The notes: a model not told the origin generated them from the sequence alone. Counted from the first letter of the stretch, positions 33,206 through 41,725 are shown. The stretch: 64,000 nt of DNA from Calditrichaceae bacterium (GCA_013360445.1 JABWBP010000067.1:1-64000), one strand, 5' to 3'. Program-made: numbers and translations.

Positions 33206-34516
33206 TTAAAGGACAGAAACCCATCTGCAAATCCGGTCGGTTGCGGCGACTATTTTGGGGGCATATAATTTCAAGAACGCCGAGTCCAGGTGTTTGCTGG
33301 CCGGGGTCTGTTCCGCCGCGCTCAGCGCCCTGGCGCCGTCGAAATCCACGTAGGCCAGGCGGGCGGAGAATTCCTCCCCGGGTCTGCCGAACGCCTGGCC
33401 GGGAAGGATTGCCACCCCGGTCTCTTCTAACAAGCTGGTGCACAGTTTTTCGCTGGTGTCTATCCCCCTTTTGATCAATTGCTCCCGAAAAGGGTTGAAA
33501 TTGATAAACAGGTAGAAACCGCCCTCCGGATCGGGGACTGCAATCCCGGTTTTGCGAAGCTGCTTGGCAATATAACGGCCCATCACGCGCAGAATGCGGC
33601 GGCACTGCATCAGGTAGCGCTCGATTTCCGCCCCGTGTTTAAATGCCCGCACCGCGGCGTACTGGATCGGGGCGGAGGTGGAAGTATAGGTCTCGCTGGC
33701 CACCGCGGCCATGGCATCGCGCAGCCAGTACAGGGATTTAGGGAACAGGAATGTTCCCAGCCGCCAGCCCCCGGCTCCGCACCATTTGCTCAATCCCCCG
33801 CTGATGATGGTGCCCTCCGGGTAAAAACGGGCGATGGAAACGTGCTGGCCGAGGTGGTGAAGCTCTCCGTAAATTTCATCGGAAAGCAGAATTGCCCGGT
33901 ACTTCCGCGCCACCCGGGCGATGGCTTTCAATTCCTCCATCTTGTAGGTACAACCGGTAGGGTTGTTGGGATAATTGAGAATGATTACCCGGGGACGTGC
34001 GGGATCTTGCCGGCACAATTTTTCCAACTCCTCCGGGGTCAGGCGCAGCCCGTTGGCCAGGCTGGTGGGCAGCCAGTGAATATGCCGCCCGGTGATCTGC
34101 GCCTGGGGCGCATAGGAAACCCAACTGGGCGTGGGAATGACCAGGTCCCCGTAATAAACCAGCAGCAGAATGAACATCAGCTCTTTGGAGCCGGGGCCGA
34201 TCAGCACGTCGCTGCCGGTGTAATCGATGCCATGAAATTTGCGGTGGTACTCTGCCACCGCTCCCCGCAGCTCCCGCAATCCCATTACCGGCAAATAATC
34301 CTTTTGAAAAGCGTTGGCTTTCAACTCATCCACCACCGGCTGCGGCACCGGGAAAGGCGACTGCCCCAATCCCAGGCGAAAAACCTCTTTGCCCTGGCGC
34401 TGGAGTTCGACGCTTTTTTCGTTGATAGACAAGGTGGCCGACAGCGGCAGTCCCCGAACGTTCAGGTTCAAGTGGATTTCCGGGCCGAAATTTGCAACAG
34501 CGTTATGATGTCTCAT
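33206..34516 (-). CDS. Class I/II PLP-dependent aminotransferase
   Basis: 436 residues of fold-type I. PLP-binding landmarks: YPNNPTGCTYKMEELKAI, the DEIYGELHH aspartate segment, and SGGLSKWCGAGGWRLGTFLF with the Schiff-base lysine and phosphate-binding Arg. The final domain has GGFYLFINFNP and a carboxylate-binding Arg near FSARLAYVDFDGARAL. It resembles aspartate/alanine aminotransferases of subgroup I-gamma. The exact amino acid cannot be told. The start at 34516 is the longest frame and lacks a strong ribosome-binding site; the true start may be slightly downstream. Confidence 0.88.
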   Translation of the reverse strand: MRHHNAVANFGPEIHLNLNVRGLPLSATLSINEKSVELQRQGKEVFRLGLGQSPFPVPQPVVDELKANAFQKDYLPVMGLRELRGAVAEYHRKFHGIDYTGSDVLIGPGSKELMFILLLVYYGDLVIPTPSWVSYAPQAQITGRHIHWLPTSLANGLRLTPEELEKLCRQDPARPRVIILNYPNNPTGCTYKMEELKAIARVARKYRAILLSDEIYGELHHLGQHVSIARFYPEGTIISGGLSKWCGAGGWRLGTFLFPKSLYWLRDAMAAVASETYTSTSAPIQYAAVRAFKHGAEIERYLMQCRRILRVMGRYIAKQLRKTGIAVPDPEGGFYLFINFNPFREQLIKRGIDTSEKLCTSLLEETGVAILPGQAFGRPGEEFSARLAYVDFDGARALSAAEQTPASKHLDSAFLKLYAPKIVAATDRICRWVSVL

Positions 34517-34590
34517 ATCAATACCCCATCACTCCATTGATCCACTACTTCAATTTCCCTACGTTTTCGCAATATTCGCGTCCTCAGCCT

Positions 34591-35829
34591 TTAAGCTCTC
34601 TTTCGCAGCACCTTCAACTCGGTCTCTTCCTCGCTGCGGGCGATGATCACCGAACCGCAGCTATCGCTCCAGACGTTGACCGAGGTGCGCATCATGTCTA
34701 AAATGCGATCCACGGCTAAAATCAACCCTACCCCCTCCAAGGGCAGCCCCACCGCCTGCAAAACGATGGTGATCATCACCAGCCCGGCCATGGGGATGCC
34801 CGCCGCCCCGATGCTGGCCAGCAAGGCAGTGAATACCACGATCATTTGCTGGAAGAACGAAAGCTCGATCCCGTACACCTGGGCGATAAACATGGCGGCG
34901 ACGCATTCATACAGCGCGGTTCCGTCCATGTTGATGGTCGCCCCTAAGGGCAGCACAAAGCTGGTGACTTTATTGGAAACCCCGGCGTTGTTTTCCACCG
35001 CGTCCAAAGTAAGCGGCAGGGTGGCGGAGGATGACGCGGTAGAAAAGGCGGTCATCAGCGCGGCGGACATGGCCCGGGCATGGGCAACCGGATCGGCGCC
35101 GCCAATCGCATACAGGAGAACCGGCAGGGTAAGAAAGGCATGAATCGCCAGGGAGATCATCACGGTAAGCATATAACTTCCCAGGGGGACAAAAACTTCG
35201 AAGCCGGTTTGCGCCACAATTTTGCTCATCAGCGCAAACACCCCGATGGGCGTAAAGAGGATGATGAAATGGGTCAAGCGCATCATCACCTCGAAAATTC
35301 CCTGGAAAAAGTTGGTCAGTGATTCGCGGTAGGGTTGAGGAGCGCGGGTAATAAAAAATCCGAACAGCAGCGAGAAAAATATCACCGGCAACATATCCCC
35401 TTTCACCATGGCCTCCAGGGGATTGGTGGGAATGATCCCCAACAAAGTGTCGCCGATCTTCTGCGCCCCGGCTTTCAACTCTTCGGGAACCTCTTCCAAT
35501 CCTAAGTTCGCCCCGAGGCCGGGCCGGAGCAGATTCACCAGCGCCAGGCCGGTCAAAATAGCCAGCAAACTGGTCGTGAGGTAATAAGAAAGGGTTTTGA
35601 GGCTTAACCGCCCGAATCTTTCCGCGCTGCCGATGCCCGCGACCCCGGAAATGATGGAAGAGACGATGAGGGGAATGATAACCATGCGCAGGCCGCGAAG
35701 AAAGATCGTTCCCAGGATGGAAACTTTATCGACCACGAAATTTTCAAACCCCAGCCCGCGCGCCATTATGCCGAAAAAAATTCCCGCCGCAAGGCCGATA
35801 AAAATTTGCCAGTACAATTTCAATTTCAT
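34591..35829 (-). CDS. Dicarboxylate/amino acid:cation symporter (DAACS, GltP/DctA type)
   Basis: 412 residues from ATG 35829; the frame opens 11 codons earlier but the shorter form starts at the usual LKLYWQIFIGLAAGIFFGI. About eight membrane helices and two re-entrant hairpins. Signature motifs: TAFSTASSSATLPLTLDAVE (serine-rich hairpin, with the following NNAGVS), PLGATINMDGTALYECVAAM, then FIAQVYG with the NMDGT substrate and sodium site, and the C-terminal DRILDMMRTSVNVWSDSCG with the Asp that binds substrate amino groups. It imports glutamate, aspartate or C4-dicarboxylates with Na+ or H+. It lies downstream of a MITE-like element. Confidence 0.93.
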   Translation of the reverse strand: MKLKLYWQIFIGLAAGIFFGIMARGLGFENFVVDKVSILGTIFLRGLRMVIIPLIVSSIISGVAGIGSAERFGRLSLKTLSYYLTTSLLAILTGLALVNLLRPGLGANLGLEEVPEELKAGAQKIGDTLLGIIPTNPLEAMVKGDMLPVIFFSLLFGFFITRAPQPYRESLTNFFQGIFEVMMRLTHFIILFTPIGVFALMSKIVAQTGFEVFVPLGSYMLTVMISLAIHAFLTLPVLLYAIGGADPVAHARAMSAALMTAFSTASSSATLPLTLDAVENNAGVSNKVTSFVLPLGATINMDGTALYECVAAMFIAQVYGIELSFFQQMIVVFTALLASIGAAGIPMAGLVMITIVLQAVGLPLEGVGLILAVDRILDMMRTSVNVWSDSCGSVIIARSEEETELKVLRKRA

Positions 35830-35980
35830 GGGTTCTGCATCTATAAGCCGTAAAACTTGCAATGCGCAGCATCGAAAGCAGCGGCCGGTTTGAGGTCAAA
35901 ATAATGGGAACCAGTATAATAACAATGGCCGGTATTACAAAATACTTTTTCTTTCTTCCCGGAAAATCGTAGATTAGGAT

Positions 35981-36180
35981 CTGATGTAACGCATTTTACC
36001 ACCCACGAAGTGGCGCCTTTGGCAAGAGACACCCCCGAAGGGGTTCCTTCGGAAAGAGAACACAGAGTTTGCTTAGTGTTTTTTGCTTCAGCGCAGGCTT
36101 ACTTAAGCGCAATAAATATTTGATTTCCTCCGTGCCCTCTGTGGCTCGGTGGTTAATGTATTTAAACTGCGTAACATCAG
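35981..36180. mobile_element. MITE-like element, copy 2 (200 bp)
   Basis: The ends CTGATGTAACGCA and TGCGTAACATCAG are inverted repeats with one mismatch and match copy 1. The element is flanked by the 7-bp direct repeat TTAGGAT (35974-35980 and 36181-36187). The interior has ACACAGAG and CCCTCTGTGGC words and a CCACGAAGTGG motif also seen at 41489-41503. It occupies nearly half of the 459-bp gap before thrC; no promoter was identified in the rest. Confidence 0.85.
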
Positions 36181-36288
36181 TTAGGATGAAGGATGTGAGG
36201 TAATGGTGAAAAGTAGGGCGCATGTTTTTTCTTGTTTTCGTTTTTTACCTTTTTCTGTTTGCCTTTTTCCTTTACATGAGGAGCCTGC

Positions 36289-37446
36289 ATGAGTTTTCTA
36301 ACCCACCTGGAATGTTCCGCCTGCGGCCTGGAGTTGGAGCCGGAACGCCTCTGGAATCTCTGCCCCCAATGCCGCAAACCCTTGTTGGCCCGCTATGATC
36401 TGGAAAAAGTAAAACTGTCCCGCGGGGCATTAAGCGGGCGGGAACAAACCCTGTGGCGCTACCGGGAATTGCTGCCCCTGCGGGATGATCGTTACCGTTT
36501 AAGCCTGGGAGAAGGGTTTACGCCCTTGATTCGCGCCGAGAACCTGGGCCGGGAACTGGGTTTCACGAACCTGTGGATCAAAGAAGAGGGGGTGAATCCC
36601 ACCAACTCCTTCAAAGCGCGCGGCCTGGCGGTGGCGATTTCCCGCGCCCATGAACTGGGCGTGCGCGCCGTTTCCATCCCTTCCGCGGGGAACGCCGCCG
36701 GGGCAATGTGCGCCTACGCCGCGCTGGCCGGGATGAGCGCCTACGTTTACATGCCCAAAGACGTTCCCCACCCTTTCATTGCCGAGTGCAGGGCGTTAGG
36801 AGCGGAAGTAACCCTGGTGGAGGGGCTGATTACCGACTGCGGCCGGCTCGCCGCTCAACACCTGGCGGAAGACCGGCGCTTCGACGTCTCTACCCTGAAG
36901 GAACCTTACCGCATAGAAGGTAAAAAAACCATGGGATACGAGCTGGCGGAGCAGTTGGGCTGGAACCTGCCGGATGTGATCATCTACCCCACCGGCGGGG
37001 GAACCGGCCTGGTGGGAATGTGGAAAGCCTTTGCGGAGATGGAGCAATTAGGCTGGATTAGCTCCCGCCGCCCCCGCATGGTAACAGTGCAGGCAGAAGG
37101 CTGCGCCCCGATGGTAAAAGCGTTTTGGGAAGGCCGGGAATTCGCCGAACCCTGGGAAAACGCCCGCACCGCCGCGGACGGGCTGCGGGTTCCTGCGGCG
37201 GTGGGAGATTTCCTGATTTTGCGGGCGCTGCGGGAAAGCCGGGGAACCGCCGTGGCCGTAACCGACCGGGAAATGCTGCAAAGCGCAAACCGGATCGGGC
37301 GCACCCAGGGGATTTTTGCCAGCCCGGAAGGCGGCGCTACCCTGGCGGCGTTCCTGCGCCTGCGCAGATCCGGCTGGATCGCAGACGGGGAATCCGTGGT
37401 ATTATTCAACACCGGCAGCGGGCATAAGTACGCGCATTTGTGGTAA
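36289..37446 (+). CDS. thrC: Threonine synthase
   Basis: PLP enzyme converting O-phosphohomoserine to threonine. 385 residues; an N-terminal zinc-ribbon-like segment (CSACGLELEPERLWNLCPQC) precedes the fold-type II core with the PLP lysine in NPTNSFKARGLAVAISRA, then SIPSAGNAAGAMCAYAALAG, the phosphate-binding YPTGGGTGLVGMWKAF, and ASPEGGATLAAFLRL near the end. ATGAGGAGCCTGC precedes the ATG. It is the first gene of a short operon (18 bp to ubiA). The zinc ribbon groups it with archaeal-type/short threonine synthases; a related PLP lyase cannot be wholly excluded. Confidence 0.9.
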   Translation: MSFLTHLECSACGLELEPERLWNLCPQCRKPLLARYDLEKVKLSRGALSGREQTLWRYRELLPLRDDRYRLSLGEGFTPLIRAENLGRELGFTNLWIKEEGVNPTNSFKARGLAVAISRAHELGVRAVSIPSAGNAAGAMCAYAALAGMSAYVYMPKDVPHPFIAECRALGAEVTLVEGLITDCGRLAAQHLAEDRRFDVSTLKEPYRIEGKKTMGYELAEQLGWNLPDVIIYPTGGGTGLVGMWKAFAEMEQLGWISSRRPRMVTVQAEGCAPMVKAFWEGREFAEPWENARTAADGLRVPAAVGDFLILRALRESRGTAVAVTDREMLQSANRIGRTQGIFASPEGGATLAAFLRLRRSGWIADGESVVLFNTGSGHKYAHLW

Positions 37447-37464
37447 AAACGGAAAGTAACCAGC

Positions 37465-38304
37465 ATGGTTGTTTTTAGCCGACTCACGGCCCTCATTCAA
37501 CTCTCCCGCCCGGTCAACGTGGCGATTACCTTTCTCGCGGTATTTATCGCCGCTTTCATTACCGGAACAGTGCAGCCGCTGCCGGCGGTGCTGCTGGCCG
37601 GCCTTTCCGCCGGGCTGATTGCTGCCGCGGCGAACACCATCAACGACTTTTACGACGTGGAGATCGACCGCATCAATAAGCCGCGCCGCCCCCTGCCGGG
37701 GGGAAAAATTTCCCCCGCGGCGGCGCGGGCGGCGGCCCTGGCGGAATTTGCCCTGGGAAACCTCCTCGCCGCTCTCATCTCCCTGCCGATGTTCCTCATC
37801 GCCGCTTTTTTCTCTCTCCTCACCTATCTCTACGCTGCTTTTTTGAAGCGCACGGTGCTGTGGGGCAACATCGCGGTGAGCCTTACCACCGCCGCAGCTT
37901 TTATCTACGGGGGAACCGCGGTGAACCGCCCCGCGCAGACGGCGATTCCGGCGGCGTTTGCCTTCTTCTTTCACTTTGGGCGGGAAATCATCAAAGACAT
38001 GGAGGACGTAAGGGGAGACAGCGCTCACCGCGCCAGAACCTTCCCCATCCGCTTCGGAATGCGCCCGGCCATTGCGCTGGTGTGGGTAAATTTCATCACT
38101 CTGGCAATATTGACGATTTTCCCTTACGCGATGGGCTGGTACGGCCCGGTTTACTTTATCATTGTGGCCGCCGGGCTGTACCCGGTCATTTTTTACACCC
38201 TCATCAGCCTGTTGAAGAATACCAGCAGCCGCCACCTCGGCTTTCTCAGCGCCCTGCTGAAAGCGGATATGGTAGTGGGCCTGCTGGCGATTTATTTTAG
38301 ATGA
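37465..38304 (+). CDS. UbiA-family prenyltransferase, DGGGP synthase-like
   Basis: 279 residues with about eight membrane helices. The first Asp-rich motif is NTINDFYDVEIDRINKPRRP (about 58-77) and the second is GREIIKDMEDVRGD (about 173-186), which bind Mg and prenyl diphosphate. The form 'NDFYDVEIDRINKPRRPLPGG' split as NDFYDVEID and RPLPGGKISPAAA, and REIIKDMEDV..., is that of digeranylgeranylglyceryl-phosphate synthase and its bacterial relatives rather than MenA or UbiA proper. It may prenylate a glycerol-phosphate lipid or another aromatic/isoprenoid acceptor. Operon with thrC and the DCC gene, whose GTG abuts its stop. Subfamily by eye only. Confidence 0.8.
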   Translation: MVVFSRLTALIQLSRPVNVAITFLAVFIAAFITGTVQPLPAVLLAGLSAGLIAAAANTINDFYDVEIDRINKPRRPLPGGKISPAAARAAALAEFALGNLLAALISLPMFLIAAFFSLLTYLYAAFLKRTVLWGNIAVSLTTAAAFIYGGTAVNRPAQTAIPAAFAFFFHFGREIIKDMEDVRGDSAHRARTFPIRFGMRPAIALVWVNFITLAILTIFPYAMGWYGPVYFIIVAAGLYPVIFYTLISLLKNTSSRHLGFLSALLKADMVVGLLAIYFR

Positions 38305-38733
38305 GTGAGCGTATCGGGCGTGAATTCGGGGAATTATGACATCGTGTTCTACGACGGGCATTGCGGGCTGTGCCACCGCTCGGTGCGCTTTATTCTGGCG
38401 AAAGACCGGCAGGGCATTTTCCGGTTTGCTCCCCTGCAAGAATCTCTTTTTTGCAAAACTTTTCCCGAACAAACCCGCCAAACCCTTCCCGACAGCATCG
38501 TGCTACGGACTGCCGGAGGAGAATTGCTGGTTCACTCCGCGGCTACCGTCTATATCCTGAAGCAGTTAGGGGGCATCTGGCGAATTTTCGGGACTTTGCT
38601 GGGGTGGATTCCGGAATTCCTGCGCGACCGCGCCTATCGCTTCATCGCCGCCATTCGCTACCGAATTTTTGGGCGGCCGGGGCAGCTTTGCCCGTTCATT
38701 CCCGAACATTTGCGAGAACGGTTTTGGCTTTGA
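38305..38733 (+). CDS. DCC family thiol-disulfide oxidoreductase (DUF393)
   Basis: 142 residues starting with GTG immediately after the ubiA stop, so translationally linked. The family signature is YDGHCGLCHRSVRFILAKDR, with a CxxC redox pair, then FRFAPLQES and a C-terminal CPFIPEHLRERF (family pattern C....p..R). These small thioredoxin-like proteins are predicted oxidoreductases without a fixed role. Its position after a prenyltransferase recalls similar pairings, but this gives no firm function. Confidence 0.85.
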   Translation: MSVSGVNSGNYDIVFYDGHCGLCHRSVRFILAKDRQGIFRFAPLQESLFCKTFPEQTRQTLPDSIVLRTAGGELLVHSAATVYILKQLGGIWRIFGTLLGWIPEFLRDRAYRFIAAIRYRIFGRPGQLCPFIPEHLRERFWL

Positions 38734-38863
38734 TGAATCTCCCGCCGGCCGGCGGCGTTTGGCGATTCGCTGCCAAATAAAGAAATAATTATTCGCAATG
38801 CCGCATTTATGCTTACATTCTTTCCGATTATTGAATGCAAAAAAGTAGGAGACGGCGCTTGCC

Positions 38864-39979
38864 ATGAGCAGAACGAACTGGTTTGCGGGGATAATTGCCT
38901 GGGAGATTACCGGGTTCCTGATCGCTTTGCTGGGCCCGCTGGGCAACCCGGATTTTCACAGCTACCTGCATTTCCTGCTCCTCGGCCTTACCATCACCAA
39001 CTCCGCCGGGCTGCTCGGAAGCGTGTTGTGGCTTTTCTACGACGCCGTGCTCGGGCGGCGGGTCAATCGCGCCGCGCTCAACCTGCTTTTCGGCGCGGTC
39101 GTCGCGATATTAGCGATCGGCGCCGGCATATTTGCCGGCCGCTGGGTGGTCGATCAAATCTGTAATCTGGAGACAGCCCACGCCGTGGAGAGCCGCCATA
39201 TTCTATTCCTGATCGTTAACCTGATTTTCGTTTTTCTCATCGCCGGCGCCTACGCCATGCTGCTCCTGTTAGCGCGGGCAAAGAGCGGCGTGGAAAAGAA
39301 CATCCGGGCGGGAGAGGAGTGGCAGCGCTTGGAATTAGAATCCAAATTGGCGATTCTGCAAGCTCGTTTAAACCCGCATTTCCTGTTGGATACCTTGAAT
39401 GCCATCCTGAACCTGCTGTACGAACAACCCCAGAAAGTGGAGCATCTTCTGCTCAATCTCTCCGGCATATACCGGAAAGTGCTCACCCTCTCGCACGATC
39501 AACTCATCCCCTTAGAAGAGGAACTGCGACTGGTGCGGGAATACCTGGAAATCGAAAAAATTCGTTTGGACGGCCGGCTGGAATTCGACCTCTCCGCAGA
39601 AGATAAGGTGCTGGGCTACAAGATTCCGCCTTTCATTATCGCCAATAGCGTGGAAAGCACCATCCGCCAGGGAGTTTTTTCCCAAAAGAAGGGGATTAAA
39701 GTATTTGTGGGCGTTCACCAGGTGGCCAATGCGATCTTTATTCACATTCGCGACAATGGGATGGGCAGTATGCGAAAAAGCGCGGAAGAGGGCTTCGGAA
39801 TCTTCAGCGTGAAGGAACTGTTGAAAATGGCCTATGGCGAGAAAGCAAAATTCAATATCTCCAGCCTGCCGGGGGGAGGCACGCAAGTGAGCATGGAATT
39901 GCCCTGGGAAAGCCCGCCCCGCCTGGCGGAACGGATGGAAACAAACGAGGCGGTTAGCGGGGAAAAGGAGGGGATATAG
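38864..39979 (+). CDS. LytS/YehU-type sensor histidine kinase, degenerate N-box
   Basis: 371 residues. Four membrane helices fill about 5-135 (WFAGIIAWEITGFLIALLG; FLLLGLTITNSAGLLGSVL; AVVAILAIGAGIFAGRWVV; FLIVNLIFVFLIAGAYAML). The His kinase domain has LQARLNPHFLLDTLNAILNL (phospho-acceptor His about 172; family form NPHFLFNTLN) and a C-terminal ATPase with IHIRDNGMG and LPGGGTQVSMELPW. The N-box, usually LVENAIKHG, reads PFIIANSVESTIRQG, so ATP binding may be altered. The next gene is a LytTR regulator, as expected for this system. Confidence 0.85.
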   Translation: MSRTNWFAGIIAWEITGFLIALLGPLGNPDFHSYLHFLLLGLTITNSAGLLGSVLWLFYDAVLGRRVNRAALNLLFGAVVAILAIGAGIFAGRWVVDQICNLETAHAVESRHILFLIVNLIFVFLIAGAYAMLLLLARAKSGVEKNIRAGEEWQRLELESKLAILQARLNPHFLLDTLNAILNLLYEQPQKVEHLLLNLSGIYRKVLTLSHDQLIPLEEELRLVREYLEIEKIRLDGRLEFDLSAEDKVLGYKIPPFIIANSVESTIRQGVFSQKKGIKVFVGVHQVANAIFIHIRDNGMGSMRKSAEEGFGIFSVKELLKMAYGEKAKFNISSLPGGGTQVSMELPWESPPRLAERMETNEAVSGEKEGI

Positions 39980-40014
39980 ATTCTTCATGCCGAAATCTGG
40001 GAGTTCGTCCCTGA

Positions 40015-40113
40015 CTTTTTTTGCCACAGAGTTCACAGAGATCACAGAGTTTCGGCATAGCTCCACTTCCTGGCTGGCATAATTTCTTAATTGCTCTGTG
40101 TTCTCTGTGGCAA
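40015..40113. repeat. Inverted repeat with CACAGAG words
   Basis: TTTGCCACAGAGTTCACAGAG near 40020-40040 is complementary to CTCTGTGTTCTCTGTGGCAAA near 40094-40114. It sits between the kinase and regulator genes. The CACAGAG word is shared with MITE-like copies 1 and 2 and with a half copy at 41294-41311. I do not see the TGATGTTACGCA ends or a target duplication here. Confidence 0.75.
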
Positions 40114-40183
40114 ATTTCAAATATTTTTGGATAGTGTTTTGGTGGGCAAGGGCGGCGGTGTTTAAAATAAACCGGGTGATAAG

Positions 40184-40933
40184 ATGATTCGTGCGATTGC
40201 CGCGCTGGGGGAACATCACTCCCTGGAACGCGCTAAATTCCTTTTGAATCAAGATTTTCCGGATATCCAGGTGATCGGGGAGGCGGAAGATAGCAAAACC
40301 GCGCTCCGCATCATCGAAGGGCTGAAGCCGGATTTGCTGCTGCTGGATCTGCAATTGCCCGGGTTCGGAAGCTTAGAAACCCTGAAACAGATTTCTTATC
40401 AACCATTGCTCTTGCTGATGACTACCGGCTACCTCCCCCTGATCGCAGCGCTGGAACGAAATGAAATCGAATATCTCTTGAAGCCGATCTCCCGGGAGGA
40501 GTTCGCTAAAACGCTGCAGCGCACCCAACAGCGCAACCAGCGGGTGCAGGAGCGGCTGTTGGCGGCATTGCGCTCCGCGGAGCCGGCTCCGCACTATTTA
40601 AACCGTTTCATTATCAACCACGGCGACGCCCTGCGCATCCTTCCCGCCGCAAATGTTCATTATATCAAAGCGGCCCCCGGCGGCGCGCTCTTAGGCGGCT
40701 TTGCGGAGGAATTTGCTTATCCCGCTTCCATCGAGGAACTGGCGGAAATACTCGATCCGCAGCATTTCTGCCGTATTCAGCGGGATTGCCTGGTAGCCCC
40801 GGCGCGGGTGCGTAAACTGCGGCGCTCCCCGTGGCGGAAATATACCGTGCAATTGTCCGACAATGCCCGAACCGTCTTAAGAGTGGAGCACCGTTTCCTG
40901 CCCGCTTTACAGAAAATTATCGCTAAAAGATAG
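40184..40933 (+). CDS. LytTR-family response regulator with atypical receiver
   Basis: 249 residues. Receiver domain at about 1-120 keeps the phospho-acceptor Asp in LLLLDLQLPG (about 55-58), the Thr in LLLMTTGY and Lys in YLLKPIS (about 99). The usual acidic pair near the N-terminus (VDDE) is replaced by ALGEHH, which should weaken Mg binding. The LytTR DNA-binding domain follows at about 145-249 (FIINHGDALRILPAANVHYI; HFCRIQRDCLVAPARVRKLR; VEHRFLPALQKII). It binds DNA as a dimer to control target genes; targets are unknown. The preceding kinase is also degenerate, so the pair may signal unusually. Confidence 0.85.
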   Translation: MIRAIAALGEHHSLERAKFLLNQDFPDIQVIGEAEDSKTALRIIEGLKPDLLLLDLQLPGFGSLETLKQISYQPLLLLMTTGYLPLIAALERNEIEYLLKPISREEFAKTLQRTQQRNQRVQERLLAALRSAEPAPHYLNRFIINHGDALRILPAANVHYIKAAPGGALLGGFAEEFAYPASIEELAEILDPQHFCRIQRDCLVAPARVRKLRRSPWRKYTVQLSDNARTVLRVEHRFLPALQKIIAKR

Positions 40934-40950
40934 CCTGAACAGGATTGTTT

Positions 40951-41193
40951 ATGCGCGTCACCGTAAAATTTTTTGCCCTGGGCCGGGAGTTGACCGGGCG
41001 CAGCGAGATGGTCGTGGAGCTGCCGGAGGCGGCCACGGTGCAGGCGCTCCTCGAGCAGCTAAAAAGCGCCCATCCCCGATTTGCCCAACTGAACAGCTAC
41101 TTAGTGGCGGTCAACCTGGAGTACGCGGAAATGAGCGCCCCGCTGCACGAGGGCGACGAAGTGGCGATCATCCCCCCGGTGAGCGGGGGGTAA
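40951..41193 (+). CDS. moaD: Molybdopterin synthase sulfur carrier subunit
   Basis: 80 residues from ATG 40951 after AGGATTG. Ubiquitin-like beta-grasp protein (MRVTVKFFALGRELTGR, VVELPEAATVQALLEQL, VAVNLEYAEMSAPLHEGDEV) ending VAIIPPVSGG, whose C-terminal Gly-Gly carries the thiocarboxylate used to make molybdopterin dithiolene. Its partner moaE lies 532 bp downstream, separated by a repeat element, though they are usually adjacent. Other Mo-cofactor genes are absent from the window. Confidence 0.95.
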   Translation: MRVTVKFFALGRELTGRSEMVVELPEAATVQALLEQLKSAHPRFAQLNSYLVAVNLEYAEMSAPLHEGDEVAIIPPVSGG

Positions 41194-41205
41194 GGACGTA
41201 AAAAC

Positions 41206-41685
41206 GTAATGCGTAAAACGTAACGGAATACGCAATACGGAGTGACAGTTGATTGCGTATTCCGTATTTATACTAAGCGCATTGTTACTATTCAGCCACA
41301 GAGGTCACAGAGAAAGAATTTAAGACTCTTAGAATCATTATTCTTGTATATGGAACATTTTTTTCTACTAAAGGGGTTTGCAGCGTATTTTAAAATTTCC
41401 ATTTCTTATTCTATAAGGAATCCCGGTAGGGGTTCAATCCCGGCCATCCGGGATAGCCGGCAATAATACCCATACGAACCACAACCCCGGCCACGAAGTG
41501 GCTCCTTCGGAGCAGGGGTTGAACCCCTTCGGGGTTCCGGCGGTTATTTGAGGCTGGTGAATTCTACCAATGTTGAACACCTCCGGTGTTCGGGAAAAAA
41601 TCCTGGCTACAAAATGGCTCCATTACCTGTAAATGGAAATTTCAACGTGCGTTTAGTATATTACGCAATACGTTTTACGCATTAC
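41206..41685. repeat. 480-bp segment bounded by 17-bp perfect inverted repeats, between moaD and moaE
   Basis: GTAATGCGTAAAACGTA (41206-41222) is the exact reverse complement of 41669-41685. Just inside the left end, CGGAATACGCAAT (41224-41236) and ATTGCGTATTCCG (41252-41264) form another hairpin. The interior holds a CACAGAG word, CCACGAAGTGGC (shared with 36002-36013), GGGGTTGAACCCC-type hairpins and GAACACCTCCGGTGTTC. It has no open frame of note. It looks like a composite of repeats inserted into a moaDE operon. No flanking target duplication was found. Confidence 0.75.
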
Positions 41686-41725
41686 CTTTTACCTTTCACG
41701 TACCACTCTAACCGGATTTGTTACC

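Noticed and set aside
37402-38481. Long minus-strand frame opposite ubiA and the DCC gene
   Set aside because: Overlaps two well-supported plus-strand genes entirely and has low-complexity, reverse-frame composition.
40015-40113. Third copy of the MITE-like element
   Set aside because: It shares the CACAGAG words but lacks the TGATGTTACGCA ends and a target duplication, so I keep it as a separate repeat.
41405-41460. T-arm-like GGGGTTCAATCCCGG
   Set aside because: Part of a repeat with CCCCTTCGGGG hairpins; no tRNA cloverleaf around it.
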